This document shows positions 24,999 through 34,184 of a DNA stretch of 64,000 bases, piece by piece. Position numbers and translations under genes: made by a program. The number at the start of each line of letters is the position of its first letter. The stretch's first letter is position 1. The DNA is from CALLPQ01 sp039819545 (lineage in GTDB: Bacteria > Pseudomonadota > Alphaproteobacteria > Caulobacterales > Parvularculaceae): NCBI GenBank assembly GCA_039819545.1, contig JBCBRS010000010.1:1-64000 (forward strand). Direction: 5' to 3'. Under the pieces are notes generated by a model that was given only the letters and a program-made list of their open reading frames with translations, was not told the origin of the DNA and did no database searches.

Positions 24999-27503
24999 AT
25001 GACCAAAGATCACCGTCGTCCAGGCGCTGTCAGCACCGCGCGGCTTTCACTGACATTGGGCATTTTGCTCTCAACCAGCGCTCTTACCGGTGCCGCTATC
25101 GCGCAAAATGACGGTGGGCCAAATGCCGGTGGTGAGATTGATACAATTGTCGTCACCTCCCAGTTTCGCGAGCAATCCGTCCTTGAAGTTCCGCTTGCCG
25201 TGACCGCGTATGAAGGCCGATTTCTTGAAGATATCGGCGTGGATGAGTTTGATGAACTCTCCGCTTTCGTCCCCGGCTTCGTTGTGCAGGAGCAAAGCGT
25301 CAATAATCCCGGTTTTGTCTTACGGGGCATCACGTCTGATGACGGTGCCTCCACGATTGAGCCGCGCGTGTCCGTCTTTCAAAACGGCATCTCAATCTCA
25401 CGATCACGCGGTTCGGTTGTTCCCCTGTTCGACCTCGAGCGCGTCGAGGTATTGAACGGTCCGCAAGGAACCCTGTTCGGTCGTTCAGCCCAGATTGGCG
25501 CCGTTCATCTCATCACGAATAAAGCTGACTTTGATTTCTCTGGAAGCGCCGCCGTGCAATGGGGCAATTTTGATCAGCAACGCTATCAGGGCCACATCAA
25601 TATTCCTCTTATTCCGAACACTTTGGCCTTTCGCGGTGCCGCTTATTACGAGACACGCGATGGCTTTATCGAAAACACGTCGGGCGGCGACCTGAATGGT
25701 GTTGGTACATTGGCAGTTCGCGGGTCGATCTTGTTTCAACCCATTGAAGACCTGCGTATTGATATTATTGGCCATTATGTTGAAAATGACGCACCCGGAA
25801 CATCATTTAAGTCAGGGGTGATCCCGGCCCTGGGTGGCACGACCAATCCAAATGAATTTGCCTCGCTCAACACATTTAGCGGCCTCCTCGGCGGGCGTGA
25901 GTTGGGTATTGATCGCAACCTTTACGACGTGACGGTCATCGGTACCTGGACCGCAAGCGATGCCATCACCGTGACAAGCACCACGGCCTATCGCGAGTTT
26001 GACAGCCGCGAGGTCTTCGATCCCGATGGCACAGCGCTAAACCTGCTCGTTTTTGCCGAAGATGCCCAAGGCGAACAGTTTTCTTCTGACCTGCGTATTG
26101 CCTATGACGATGGCGGCCCCCTAACCGGATTTTTTGGTGGCGGCATTTTTAGGGAGGAAGGTATTCAGAGCGTACCGCTGGGCTTTGACCTGAGCGGTCT
26201 GCAGCTTTTCTCAACCTTTGGCGCAATTCCTGATCCTTTATCTCCCGGCGCAGATGTTGTTTTGCCAGACTTTGTAAATCAGCAGGTTTTGGGCGCGCTC
26301 CTGACAGGTGACCCCGCGATTTTTCCGCCGTCAGGTCTTGCTCAGACGGAAAATGCCACCAACCTCGCTGACAATTTTTCTTTCGATGTTTTTGCGGAGC
26401 TGACCTACGAAATCCTGCCCAACCTGGAATTTACGGCTGGCGGCCGGTTCACCTATGACGATAAACAATCAGGGTTTGCAGCTGGCGTCACCGAACCAAA
26501 CCCGACGCTGTTGTTTCTGGTGGGTCAATCGTCGCCGCTGCCTGTTCTTTCTGTTCTTGGTGGGCAAACCCCAGGTGTCTTGTTTTCAGACGATCAAGCC
26601 GATCTCGATACCACGTTCAGCGGTTTCGCGTGGCGCGGTGTCCTGAATTATCAATTTGCCGATGACAAGTACGCCTACTTTAACTATTCGCGCGGTCGCC
26701 GTCCGCAGGTCATTGAAGAGGACTTTAGCCGAGACGGCAGCGACGCCAATGGGAATGGCCTGATTGGCGATACGGTTGGTAGCTTTGTTGTTGTTCCAGC
26801 CGAGACTGTCGACAGTTTTGAAGTCGGCTTGAAGGGCAATTTCCTTGATGATCTGGCGACGCTGCAGGCGGCCGCCTATTATTATGCGTACTCGAACTTT
26901 CAAACCAGCATTGCGGTCAACGAGCCCGGATCAGCGCCGGAATTTGATCTGATCAATGCCGGGACCGCGTCCTCCTTTGGGGTTGAACTATCCGCTATTC
27001 TATCGCCGACGGATTTTCTTGATGTGTTTGCGACCTATGGCTTTAACCGCAGCCGATTTGATGATGAAGACAGCGACGGAAACCCCCAGCAATTTGCCGG
27101 TAACCAGTTCCGTCTCGCCCCGGATCATTCCTTTTCAGTGGGGCTCAGTGCAAATACGCAAATCACCCCACGCATTGGTGTTTTCTTCCGTCCCACCTTC
27201 ACCTGGCAAAGCGAAGTATTTTTCACCAACGATAATGACCTCGCCTTTAACGTAGTCGATCCGACGACCAATGATACGATCTTTACCGTACCATCGGTTA
27301 GTCAGGAGGCTTACGGGTTACTGAATATCAATGCAGGCATCGAGCTCTTTGAAGGTCAAGTTGTTTTGGAAGGCTATGTGAAAAACCTGACCAACAAAGA
27401 ATTCATTATCGACGGCGGAAATACCGGCGGGGTGTTTCAGATACCGACCTTTATCGCCGGCGCCCCGCGGTTCTACGGCGCAGGTGTAACTTTCCGGTTT
27501 TAG
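24999..27503 (+). CDS. TonB-dependent outer-membrane receptor
   Basis: 834 residues with a signal peptide (TLGILLSTSALTGAAIAQ). A TonB-box-like IDTIVVTSQFREQ precedes the plug domain (VPLAVTAYEG...LRGITSDDG...VEVLNGPQGTLFGRSAQIGAVHLIT). A 22-strand barrel follows, rich in alternating aromatic residues and ending in F (YGAGVTFRF). Substrate unknown. The metallophosphoesterase 73 bp downstream suggests a phosphorylated compound, by inference only. Confidence 0.93.
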   Translation: MTKDHRRPGAVSTARLSLTLGILLSTSALTGAAIAQNDGGPNAGGEIDTIVVTSQFREQSVLEVPLAVTAYEGRFLEDIGVDEFDELSAFVPGFVVQEQSVNNPGFVLRGITSDDGASTIEPRVSVFQNGISISRSRGSVVPLFDLERVEVLNGPQGTLFGRSAQIGAVHLITNKADFDFSGSAAVQWGNFDQQRYQGHINIPLIPNTLAFRGAAYYETRDGFIENTSGGDLNGVGTLAVRGSILFQPIEDLRIDIIGHYVENDAPGTSFKSGVIPALGGTTNPNEFASLNTFSGLLGGRELGIDRNLYDVTVIGTWTASDAITVTSTTAYREFDSREVFDPDGTALNLLVFAEDAQGEQFSSDLRIAYDDGGPLTGFFGGGIFREEGIQSVPLGFDLSGLQLFSTFGAIPDPLSPGADVVLPDFVNQQVLGALLTGDPAIFPPSGLAQTENATNLADNFSFDVFAELTYEILPNLEFTAGGRFTYDDKQSGFAAGVTEPNPTLLFLVGQSSPLPVLSVLGGQTPGVLFSDDQADLDTTFSGFAWRGVLNYQFADDKYAYFNYSRGRRPQVIEEDFSRDGSDANGNGLIGDTVGSFVVVPAETVDSFEVGLKGNFLDDLATLQAAAYYYAYSNFQTSIAVNEPGSAPEFDLINAGTASSFGVELSAILSPTDFLDVFATYGFNRSRFDDEDSDGNPQQFAGNQFRLAPDHSFSVGLSANTQITPRIGVFFRPTFTWQSEVFFTNDNDLAFNVVDPTTNDTIFTVPSVSQEAYGLLNINAGIELFEGQVVLEGYVKNLTNKEFIIDGGNTGGVFQIPTFIAGAPRFYGAGVTFRF

Positions 27504-27521
27504 AGTTGAATAAACCTGAAT

Positions 27522-27557
27522 TGAAGGGGGGAGCAGGCTCAGAGCCGCTCTCCCCTT
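27522..27557 (+). terminator. Hairpin between TonB receptor and phosphoesterase, possible attenuator
   Basis: AAGGGGGGAGC (from ~27524) pairs with GCTCTCCCCTT (ending ~27556) around a GGCTCAGAGCC inner stem, followed by the T-rich TGTTTCTTT. It stands directly before the Shine-Dalgarno sequence TTGGAG of the next gene. It is probably a partial terminator lowering downstream expression. Confidence 0.6.
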
Positions 27558-27576
27558 TGTTTCTTTGGAGCTTTTG

Positions 27577-28587
27577 ATGAAACAAAGTTTGCTCGCTTTT
27601 TGCTGGTGCGCAGCGACCATCAGTGCATGCGTGGCCGACACGGGTGTCAATCATAGCCCAGCAAGGCAGCCTGTTGCACAGACGCACACGCGTGAAGTGG
27701 ACGTCGAAATTCCGGTCACCAAACGCCATCAAGGGGGTGGCCAACGCGCCCTTCAATTCGCTGTAATGGGTGATCGCACTGGCAGTTTTCGGCCTGGCGT
27801 TTTCGAAGGTGCCATTGAGCAACTCAACTATCTACAACCCGATTATGTTTTTAGCGTTGGCGATCTTATTGAGGGCTACACGGATGATCTTGGAGAAATT
27901 GAAGCACAATGGGACGAATTTGATCGTCTCGCTGATCAGCTTTCAATACCGTTTTTCTATACGGTCGGCAATCATGATATCTCCAATGAAACGATGCAAC
28001 GAACCTGGCGAGCACGATATGGGAAAACATATTACTCGGTCGTTATCGATGACGTTCTCTTCCTTGTTCTGAATACTGAAGATCCAGCTGTTGAAATGCC
28101 GCCTGCTATGCTGGCTCGCATACAGTCTTTTGAAAGTCGTTTTCGCGAGGACCCCGAAACGATGCAGGCCCGTGTTCTTGAGGCTATGCGCAATCGTCCC
28201 GAAGCCGCCAAGCTACCGGGCGAGGTGGCAATCAGTGATCGCCAAATTGAATGGGCGCGTCGAACTGTGAAGGCTTATGACGAGGTTCGCTGGACGTTTG
28301 TTCTGATGCATAAGCCAGCATGGGCCTATGACAGCAATGAATTTGCTGAAATCGAAGCCGCTTTGGGCGATCGTCCTTACACCGTCATTGCCGGTCACGA
28401 ACATTACTACGACCATGAACGCAGAAAGAATCGCGACTACATTACCATGGGCACAACCGGCGGGGTCTGGCTGAAAGATGGGCCCGGGCGCATAGACCAC
28501 ATGCTGTGGGTCACGATGACAGACGAAAAGCCCGTGATTGCGTCAATGCCGCTCTTTGATCCGTCGCTGCCCTCAACAGAAAACTAG
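27577..28587 (+). CDS. Lipoprotein-like calcineurin-type metallophosphoesterase
   Basis: 336 residues with a short signal sequence and a possible lipobox (ISACVAD, Cys18). The binuclear metal motifs appear in order: GDRTG (65-69), GDLIEG (95-100), GNHD (131-134), LMHKP and GHEHYYDH. It is therefore an exported phosphodiesterase or phosphatase, probably periplasmic. It sits in the same direction and close behind the TonB receptor, so the pair may process and import a phosphate-containing nutrient. Confidence 0.88.
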   Translation: MKQSLLAFCWCAATISACVADTGVNHSPARQPVAQTHTREVDVEIPVTKRHQGGGQRALQFAVMGDRTGSFRPGVFEGAIEQLNYLQPDYVFSVGDLIEGYTDDLGEIEAQWDEFDRLADQLSIPFFYTVGNHDISNETMQRTWRARYGKTYYSVVIDDVLFLVLNTEDPAVEMPPAMLARIQSFESRFREDPETMQARVLEAMRNRPEAAKLPGEVAISDRQIEWARRTVKAYDEVRWTFVLMHKPAWAYDSNEFAEIEAALGDRPYTVIAGHEHYYDHERRKNRDYITMGTTGGVWLKDGPGRIDHMLWVTMTDEKPVIASMPLFDPSLPSTEN

Positions 28588-28718
28588 ACTGCAATTACGC
28601 AACGGGGCACCGGTTTTGTGAATGCGTCACGAAACAAAGACAGAGTGCGTGTTTGCGCTGCAAGCTATTGAAACACGCTCAAGGTCTGTCAGCATGACGC
28701 GCTGGTGCAGTGCCAAAC

Positions 28719-28840
28719 TAGACTGCGTTTACTTTTTGTTGAATCAAAAACGCAGTCTAGATTCCTTATTGGTCGCGCGTTCGAACCCAAGTCGATGGAT
28801 GGGAACCATCGACGATCACACTTTTTGTGAACGCACTCTA
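28719..28840 (-). repeat. MITE-like element, copy A (122 bp)
   Basis: Read on the minus strand it starts TAGAGTGCGTTCAC and ends GTAAACGCAGTCTA. The ends are imperfect terminal inverted repeats (GAGTGCGTTCAC versus GACTGCGTTTAC) bounded by TA dinucleotides. Two internal hairpins are present: TCGATGG/CCATCGA and GACTGCGTTT/AAACGCAGTC. It differs from copy C at about three positions. Its first TAG is the stop codon of the gamma-glutamyltransferase gene. Confidence 0.88.
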
Positions 28841-30739
28841 ATTTTGATTTTCCACAAACCCGGTTTGCCAGGTGCCTTCGCGCCGCGGGTCGGCACCGCC
28901 ATCAAGGATGCCGTCGGGGTTTACCTTGAAACCGTGCAACCCGCTGGTCAGGGCGCGGGTGGCAATCTCGTGGCCGCGCGCCTCCAGACCGGCAATAATC
29001 TGCGCGTCAAAACCGCCTTCTTCCAGATAGGCTTTGCCACGTGGCACCACCACATGGGGCAAATCGATGGCCGGTTGCATCTGCATTTCCCAATCGATCA
29101 GTGCCAGGACGGTTTTAACCACAAACCCAATAATCGCCGGACCGCCGGGCGAGCCCACCGCCGCCCACAAATCGCCCTCCGGATCAAAGATAATAACCGG
29201 CGACATGGATGAGCGCGGCCGCTTGCCCCCCGCCACCGCATTGGCCACGGGCACACCGTTGCGAGTCGGCGAGAACGAAAAATCCGTTAGCTGATTATTG
29301 AGGATCATGCCCGCCGCCATCTGGTTAGAGCCAAAAACCGATTCCACCGTTGTGGTCATAGAGACAACCCGGCCCGCACCATCAATGATTGTAAAATGAC
29401 TGGTGGACGGCGGCTCCGGCGAATCCCCGGGCGCATAACCGTTCCACTGTCCGGCAGCGTCCGTCACCACGAAGGCGGACGGGTCACCAGCATCCACATC
29501 ATCCATCCGCGCCGTGATATCAATCAGGGCCGAGCGCGCCGCGATATAAGCGGGATTAAGCAAGCCCGCCACTAAAGCTTCCTGGGTCAGACCGCCCGCC
29601 GCCGCCGTCTGGTCCTGGTCAGCGAGATATTGCGCCCGGTCCGCATAGGCAAGCCGGCTTGCCTCAAGGATCAGATGCAACGCCTCCACCGAACCTGCAC
29701 CGGCGCCCGCCATATCAAAGCGTTCGAGCAGCATCAGAATCTGGAGTAGCGTCACCCCGCCGGATGAGGGCGGGGCCATGGAACACACCTCATACTGACG
29801 ATACTCACCACAAACGGGGGTGCGTTTTAGGGCACGGTAATTGGCGAGATCAGCGAGGGTCATGCCGCCCGGGATCAGGTCCTCCAACGCATCTTCTGTG
29901 GTGGGGGCTTGGTCCCGGTCAGCGTCCACCCGGTTGACGGTCACCCGCCTTTTCGGGGTGTTCACCGCCTCCACAATTGCCTCAGCAATGGGCCCGGTAT
30001 AAAACGCTTCGGCGCCGCCCGCCGCAATCGTACGGACCGTTTCGGCATAGGCGGGGTTTTTCAGCAAATACCCCTCCGGATGGGGATTACCGTCGGCATC
30101 ATAGAAATAGGCCGCCGCCGCCGGGGATTGTTTCAAAAAATAAAATCTGTCGAGCAAACAGTGTAGACGCGGTGAAATATTGAACCCCTCCTCCGCCAGG
30201 GCTGCCGCCCCCTGCCACGGTTCAGACCAGGGCAGAACCCCATAGTCCGCATGCGCCATTTCGAGCATCCGCACCGCGCCCGGCACCCCAACCGACAACC
30301 CGCCAATGACCGCCTCGCGAAATTGCATGGGCTCGCCATTCTCATCGAGAAACCGGTCCGGTGTCGCACTTGCCGGGGCAGTTTCGCGCCCGTCAAAGGT
30401 CTCCAGAATGGCTTTTTCCGGATCGAAATAGACCATAAACGCTCCGCCGCCGAGACCGGAAGACTGTGGCTCCACAAGCCCCAGAACCGCTTGCGTCGCG
30501 ATGGCCGCATCAACCGCGCTCCCGCCCCGGCGCAAGATATCGGCCCCTGCCTCCACCGCCAGCGGATTGGCAGCGGAGATAAACCACCGACCAGAGGATA
30601 TTGGCGCAGCCCGCGATTGCGCCGCCGGCGCCGCGTCGGTCGTCGGCATCTGTTCATTTGCACCGCATGCAGACAAAAGGGCAGCGCAAGCGATACTGTT
30701 CAGCACACGAATAGGCATGGAGGAAAGAAAAGAAAACAC
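28838..30739 (-). CDS. ggt: Gamma-glutamyltransferase
   Basis: An exported, self-cleaving Ntn-hydrolase that removes or transfers the gamma-glutamyl group of glutathione. 633 residues. The leader ends in a lipobox-like LLSACGA, so it may be a lipoprotein. The large subunit contains LRRGGSAVDAAIATQAVLGL and SSGLGGGAFM. Autocleavage is expected at the Thr of PSTSHFTIID (TTH-type motif), and the small subunit carries SMSPVIIFD and GSPGGPAII. GTG start at 30739 or ATG at 30718. The stop codon is provided by the repeat element, so the last residues may have been altered by insertion. Confidence 0.93.
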   Translation of the reverse strand: MFSFLSSMPIRVLNSIACAALLSACGANEQMPTTDAAPAAQSRAAPISSGRWFISAANPLAVEAGADILRRGGSAVDAAIATQAVLGLVEPQSSGLGGGAFMVYFDPEKAILETFDGRETAPASATPDRFLDENGEPMQFREAVIGGLSVGVPGAVRMLEMAHADYGVLPWSEPWQGAAALAEEGFNISPRLHCLLDRFYFLKQSPAAAAYFYDADGNPHPEGYLLKNPAYAETVRTIAAGGAEAFYTGPIAEAIVEAVNTPKRRVTVNRVDADRDQAPTTEDALEDLIPGGMTLADLANYRALKRTPVCGEYRQYEVCSMAPPSSGGVTLLQILMLLERFDMAGAGAGSVEALHLILEASRLAYADRAQYLADQDQTAAAGGLTQEALVAGLLNPAYIAARSALIDITARMDDVDAGDPSAFVVTDAAGQWNGYAPGDSPEPPSTSHFTIIDGAGRVVSMTTTVESVFGSNQMAAGMILNNQLTDFSFSPTRNGVPVANAVAGGKRPRSSMSPVIIFDPEGDLWAAVGSPGGPAIIGFVVKTVLALIDWEMQMQPAIDLPHVVVPRGKAYLEEGGFDAQIIAGLEARGHEIATRALTSGLHGFKVNPDGILDGGADPRREGTWQTGFVENQN

Positions 30740-30853
30740 GATCTCAATGGTCCCTTAAAAAAGCGGCGACGCAGATCACCAACATGGGTGAAGATGGGGC
30801 GGTACCGCAGGGTCACGGTTGCGGGGGTTTGTTAAACAGTACATAAAAAATGC

Positions 30854-31903
30854 ATGGAAAAACAACCGATTGATCCGCCTGCCGAGGGCACGCCCGGGCC
30901 GCGCAATGCGCTAGACGATGTGCCGGGTCTGCGTATTGGTCACGCCCATGATGCAGCCGTAAAAACCGGTGTCAGCGTTATTGTTGCGGATGCGCCCATG
31001 GTGTGCGCGGTGGATGTGCGCGGCGGCGGGCCCGGCACCCGGGAGACCGACCTGCTGGACCCTGCAGCCCTCGTCCAAACGGTTGATGCCGTCGTGCTTT
31101 CCGGCGGCTCCACCTACGGGCTTGGCGCGGCGGATGCCGTGGCCGCGCAGCTGGGCGCCCAAGGGCGCGGCTTTGCGCTGGTGGATCGCCCGAGCGTGCC
31201 GCGCTCGCCCATCGTTCCGGCGGCAATTTTGTATGACCTCGCCAATGGCGGTGACAAGGATTGGGGCACGCACCCGCCCTATGGCGATCTGGGGCGCAGC
31301 GCCCTTGAGGCGGCACAGGAGGCTGTCTCGCCCCAGGAAAAGTGTGCAATGCAAGGCGCGGTGGGCGCCGGATTTGGCGCGCGCGCGGGCCTCGTCGCCG
31401 GCGGTTTGGGCAGCGTTTCGGCCCACCTCTCAGGGGGCCACAGGGTTGGTGCCCTGCTTGCGGTGAATAGTTTCGGCTCCGTATTTATGCCGGGCACGCG
31501 GCGCTTTTGGGCTGCCCCGTTCGCCCAGGGCGGCGAGCTTGGCCCGGATAATGACCTTGAGGCGGGGCTTGTGGCGCCCCCGGTGGCCGGTATGCCCGCC
31601 GACACGAAAATGGGCCCCAAAACTGCACCTGACCCGCGCACCAACACCACCATCGGCATCGTTAGCACCAGCGTGCCCCTGACCCAGGCGGACGCAAAGC
31701 GCGTTGCGATCATGGCGCAAGACGGTCTTGCGCGCGCCATTCGCCCCGTGCACGCGCCCACCGATGGGGATGTTCTGTTTGTCCTTGCACCGCCCACTAA
31801 ACAGCCCGCCGATCTGCTGAACGTGACGCGGCTCGGCACCGTCGCCGCCGACTGCGTCGCGCGGGCCATCGCGCGCGGGGTTTATGAGGCAAATCGGGAC
31901 TAG
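30854..31903 (+). CDS. P1 family peptidase (DmpA/BapA-type aminopeptidase)
   Basis: 349 residues. The DmpA fold is recognised by RNALDDVPGLRIGHA at the N-terminus, VDVRGGGPGTRETDLL, VLSGGSTYGLGAADAV and GAVGAGFGARAG. The NTTIGIVSTS segment is where the family self-cleaves to expose the nucleophile. The enzyme probably releases N-terminal or beta-amino acids. It lies divergent from ggt, a pairing that fits peptide/glutathione turnover. No signal peptide. Confidence 0.9.
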   Translation: MEKQPIDPPAEGTPGPRNALDDVPGLRIGHAHDAAVKTGVSVIVADAPMVCAVDVRGGGPGTRETDLLDPAALVQTVDAVVLSGGSTYGLGAADAVAAQLGAQGRGFALVDRPSVPRSPIVPAAILYDLANGGDKDWGTHPPYGDLGRSALEAAQEAVSPQEKCAMQGAVGAGFGARAGLVAGGLGSVSAHLSGGHRVGALLAVNSFGSVFMPGTRRFWAAPFAQGGELGPDNDLEAGLVAPPVAGMPADTKMGPKTAPDPRTNTTIGIVSTSVPLTQADAKRVAIMAQDGLARAIRPVHAPTDGDVLFVLAPPTKQPADLLNVTRLGTVAADCVARAIARGVYEANRD

Positions 31904-31973
31904 GCCTCTTGCGCCATCCCGCCATTTGGGCTTTAACCGCGCTTCCCGCACGGCAAAATACGGCCCCGGGACT

Positions 31974-32050
31974 GCACCGGTAGCTCAGCTGGATAGAGTA
32001 CTTGACTACGAATCAAGGGGTCGGGAGTTCGAATCTTCCCCGGTGCGCCA
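31974..32050 (+). tRNA. tRNA-Arg (anticodon ACG)
   Basis: 77 nt including an encoded CCA. The acceptor stem GCACCGG/CCGGTGC is perfect. The D-arm holds AGCTCAGCTGGATAGAG, and the anticodon stem CTTGA/TCAAG carries loop CTACGAA, so the anticodon is ACG. The T-loop is TTCGAAT. It marks the left edge of the mobile island. Confidence 0.97.
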
Positions 32051-32106
32051 TTTCCTTTTGGAAATGGCATCACCTCAAGGAAGTTTAGGGTCGAACAGTG
32101 TTCGAA

Positions 32107-32118
32107 CCGGTGCGCCAT
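32107..32118 (+). repeat. Second copy of the tRNA-Arg 3' end, possible att remnant
   Basis: CCGGTGCGCCAT at 32107-32118 repeats the tRNA terminus at 32040-32051; in both places TTCGAA lies just upstream. This spacing looks like a degenerate copy of the T-arm and acceptor end left by an earlier integration into the tRNA. Confidence 0.5.
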
Positions 32119-32586
32119 CTTCATAAATGACATATTTTCACCTTCCTGATTCGCGTTAAGTCGTTGAATGAATTGGAAAGGAACCGCCGACTCGCTCGAC
32201 GCATCAACAATGCGATCCAGCAATCCTGTGATCTGCTTTTCAATCTTGGCGATATCGGCCTTGATATGCTGTTTGGCTTGTTTGCTTACGCCAAGGCGAT
32301 GACTCCATAGAGTTTTGAAAAACTCATGCGCGACGGCGAACAAGCTGCGTGTTGGTTGGAGCGTGCCCAGCAATTCATCAAATTCACGTTCAATCTGATC
32401 GCGTCTAATCGACTTGCGATAGCTTGAGCAGCCCTTGCTAAAACACATGTAATAGAAATGCCTCGTGCCCATCGCCCCCGTTGACGTGCTCGAGGTCATG
32501 GGCTTTTCGCAATCACCGCAGGTTACGAACCCGCGAAGCGGAAAATCCTTGTTCGAGTTTTTCCGATACGGCGCTTGGCTTTTTTG

Positions 32587-33417
32587 TTACAACCGTTGTT
32601 GAATGCGCTGGAAGGTTTGAAAATCAATCAACCCCTCGTGGCGACCTTCACGCAGACTGACTTGCCAGTTTGGTAATTCCAGATACCCGGCATAAAGCAC
32701 GCGCGTCAGAATATTGGTGACGCGTTGCACACTCACCTCATCGTTCGGCAAATCCTTCGGGAAAAAGTGGTAACGTTCAAGGAAACGCTTCACTTCTGTT
32801 TGTGTTTGAAACCGCCCCGTTGCAAAACCTTCCAGAGCTTCCTGAACAACACTCGCCAGCGGTTCATTGCGGACAAGCACCTTGCCCTCACCGGAACGGC
32901 GCTCGAACTTGAAGCCATAAGGCGCAGGAAACACCCAATAGCCATTCATGGCACGGGCGCGCATACGATTTTTTGTTTGTTCAGCGTTTTTCTGCCGTTG
33001 GTGCTGTGACACGCTGGCCAGTAAATTCTCAACCAAAATTGAATCGCTATCCTCACCAAACTCGATGGAGGGACTTTCAAGAACACCGCCTGCCGTCGCG
33101 ATTGCCGCGCGCAATTGCAGGTGCGCCTCAAGCCCACGGGCGAGGCGCGATATATCGTCAATGATAACCACATGCTTCTTATTTTTCTGCGCTTGAAGAA
33201 ATGCCAGCATCGCAACCATGCCGGGACGCGTTGTCATGCTGCCCGACATATCGTCGGTAAAAACCTTGACGATTTCATAGTTACGAAAGCGCGCAAATTC
33301 GCGGCACCGCGTTTCCTGACTGGCAAGGCCGGAGCCTTGGGTTGTCTGTTTAACGTTTGAAACGCGCGCATAAATCACGGCATGCGTTGTGTTGTTAGTC
33401 GGGTTTTTCTTGGTCAT
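32587..33417 (-). pseudogene. Serine recombinase, N-terminal catalytic part, prematurely stopped
   Basis: 276 residues: a resolvase/invertase catalytic domain (AVIYARVSNVKQ with the nucleophile Ser, then FTDDMSGSMTTRPG and IDDISRLARG) followed by the recombinase DNA-binding domain (APYGFKFERR...VQRVTNILTRVLYAGYLELP). It ends at TAA (32587-32589), before the zinc ribbon. One codon change would restore a ~500-residue recombinase, so this is a recent inactivation or a readthrough case. It overlaps the upstream small gene by ATGA. Confidence 0.85.
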
Positions 33418-33713
33418 ATGCCGCGCTGCTCATCGTCAGTCGCAAAATTGTGTGGTGAGGAAAGGATCTCATCAAGATCGTCATTATCAACATTATTGAA
33501 AATATCTTCTATAAAATTCCAGCCAGGCGCCCCAGCAAAACCGATATCAACAAATTGAACCATGACCTCCCAAAGCTGCCGTAAAAACTCTTCAGCTTGC
33601 TCATCGCTCATGCCAGAGCCTTCAAGATAATGAAGATACTTGCTGGGTTCGAACTCTGGCGGGGCAATGTTTTGTGAATCGGCGAACGGTTCGGGTGGGG
33701 TTTGCTTGGTCAA
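33414..33713 (-). CDS. Small recombinase-associated protein of unknown function
   Basis: About 99 residues from a TTG at 33713, preceded by AAGGA at suitable distance; a longer ATG form from 33776 is possible. The central GMSDEQAEEFLRQLWEVMVQ and FVDIGFAG resemble the short acidic proteins often encoded just before large serine recombinases in mobile elements. Its end overlaps the recombinase start by four bases (ATGA). Function is unknown; a regulatory partner of the recombinase is a guess. Confidence 0.7.
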   Translation of the reverse strand: MTKQTPPEPFADSQNIAPPEFEPSKYLHYLEGSGMSDEQAEEFLRQLWEVMVQFVDIGFAGAPGWNFIEDIFNNVDNDDLDEILSSPHNFATDDEQRGI

Positions 33714-33776
33714 CGCACTTTCCTTTATTCTGTGCCCGCACCATTGCGAGTACAAATCCAGAACATCATACCGCAA

Positions 33777-34184
33777 TACACATCAAAAGTACAGGAATTT
33801 ATTCCTTATACTGAATACATATGAATACCCGCGATGATGGTGTTGAACTGACTATAGCACAAAATTTTATGACGGTTTAGGAAAAGTCCGGGACATCATC
33901 TGTACAATCCCGGGACACGATATGGAGCCGCATTGATCATGCGCCGCACATAATCTGGATTGGTAGTACCAAGAGCAAATTGCAAATTACGATGACCGCA
34001 AGGTGTGCGTGGTAGTACCACGCGCCTTGGCAAGGGGTGCGTGCCGCCCCCCGTTGCATCCCCCCCTGCGGTGGCAGCTGTTAGGCATTGAGCCCTCCCG
34101 CCGCCAGCCCATCGTTTCGCCGATGGATCACAGCCTTAATATGTGCATTTAGCTGGTTAAAGAATAAAAATGAAAATTATGTTT
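33777..34184. other. Gene-free island segment with two GGTAGTACC palindromes
   Basis: About 410 bp without a credible gene. GGTAGTACC occurs at 33962-33970 and 34011-34019. The second sits inside a longer palindrome, GCGTGGTA-G-TACCACGC (34007-34023). TCCGGGACA and CCCGGGACA occur near 33891 and 33911. These paired motifs look like operator sites of an island regulator. A GC-rich, hairpin-prone stretch at ~34020-34120 resembles the one at 37190-37330. Confidence 0.45.

Larger units (their letters stand above)
31933..32586 (-). pseudogene. Serine recombinase, C-terminal half after an in-frame stop
   Basis: Directly after the TAA at 32587-32589 the same frame continues (QKSQAPYRKNSNKDFPLRGF). 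It has a zinc-ribbon type FVTCGDCEKPMTS...CFSKGCSSY and a coiled-coil region with KIEKQITGLLDRIVDASS, exactly the C-terminal domain order of large serine recombinases. The frame runs on through the tRNA (an antisense artefact) to 31933, so the natural end probably lies near 32120. An ATG at 32499 could start a separate piece, but it would cut the zinc ribbon. Confidence 0.8.

Noticed and set aside
28622..29212. Plus-strand 196-codon frame opposite the ggt end
   Set aside because: It is made of the MITE antisense frame plus the reverse of ggt; the ggt product has clear family motifs.
31933..32060. Coding extension of the recombinase through the tRNA
   Set aside because: The peptide APGKIRTPDPLIRSQ is the well-known reverse translation of a tRNA gene, an artefact.
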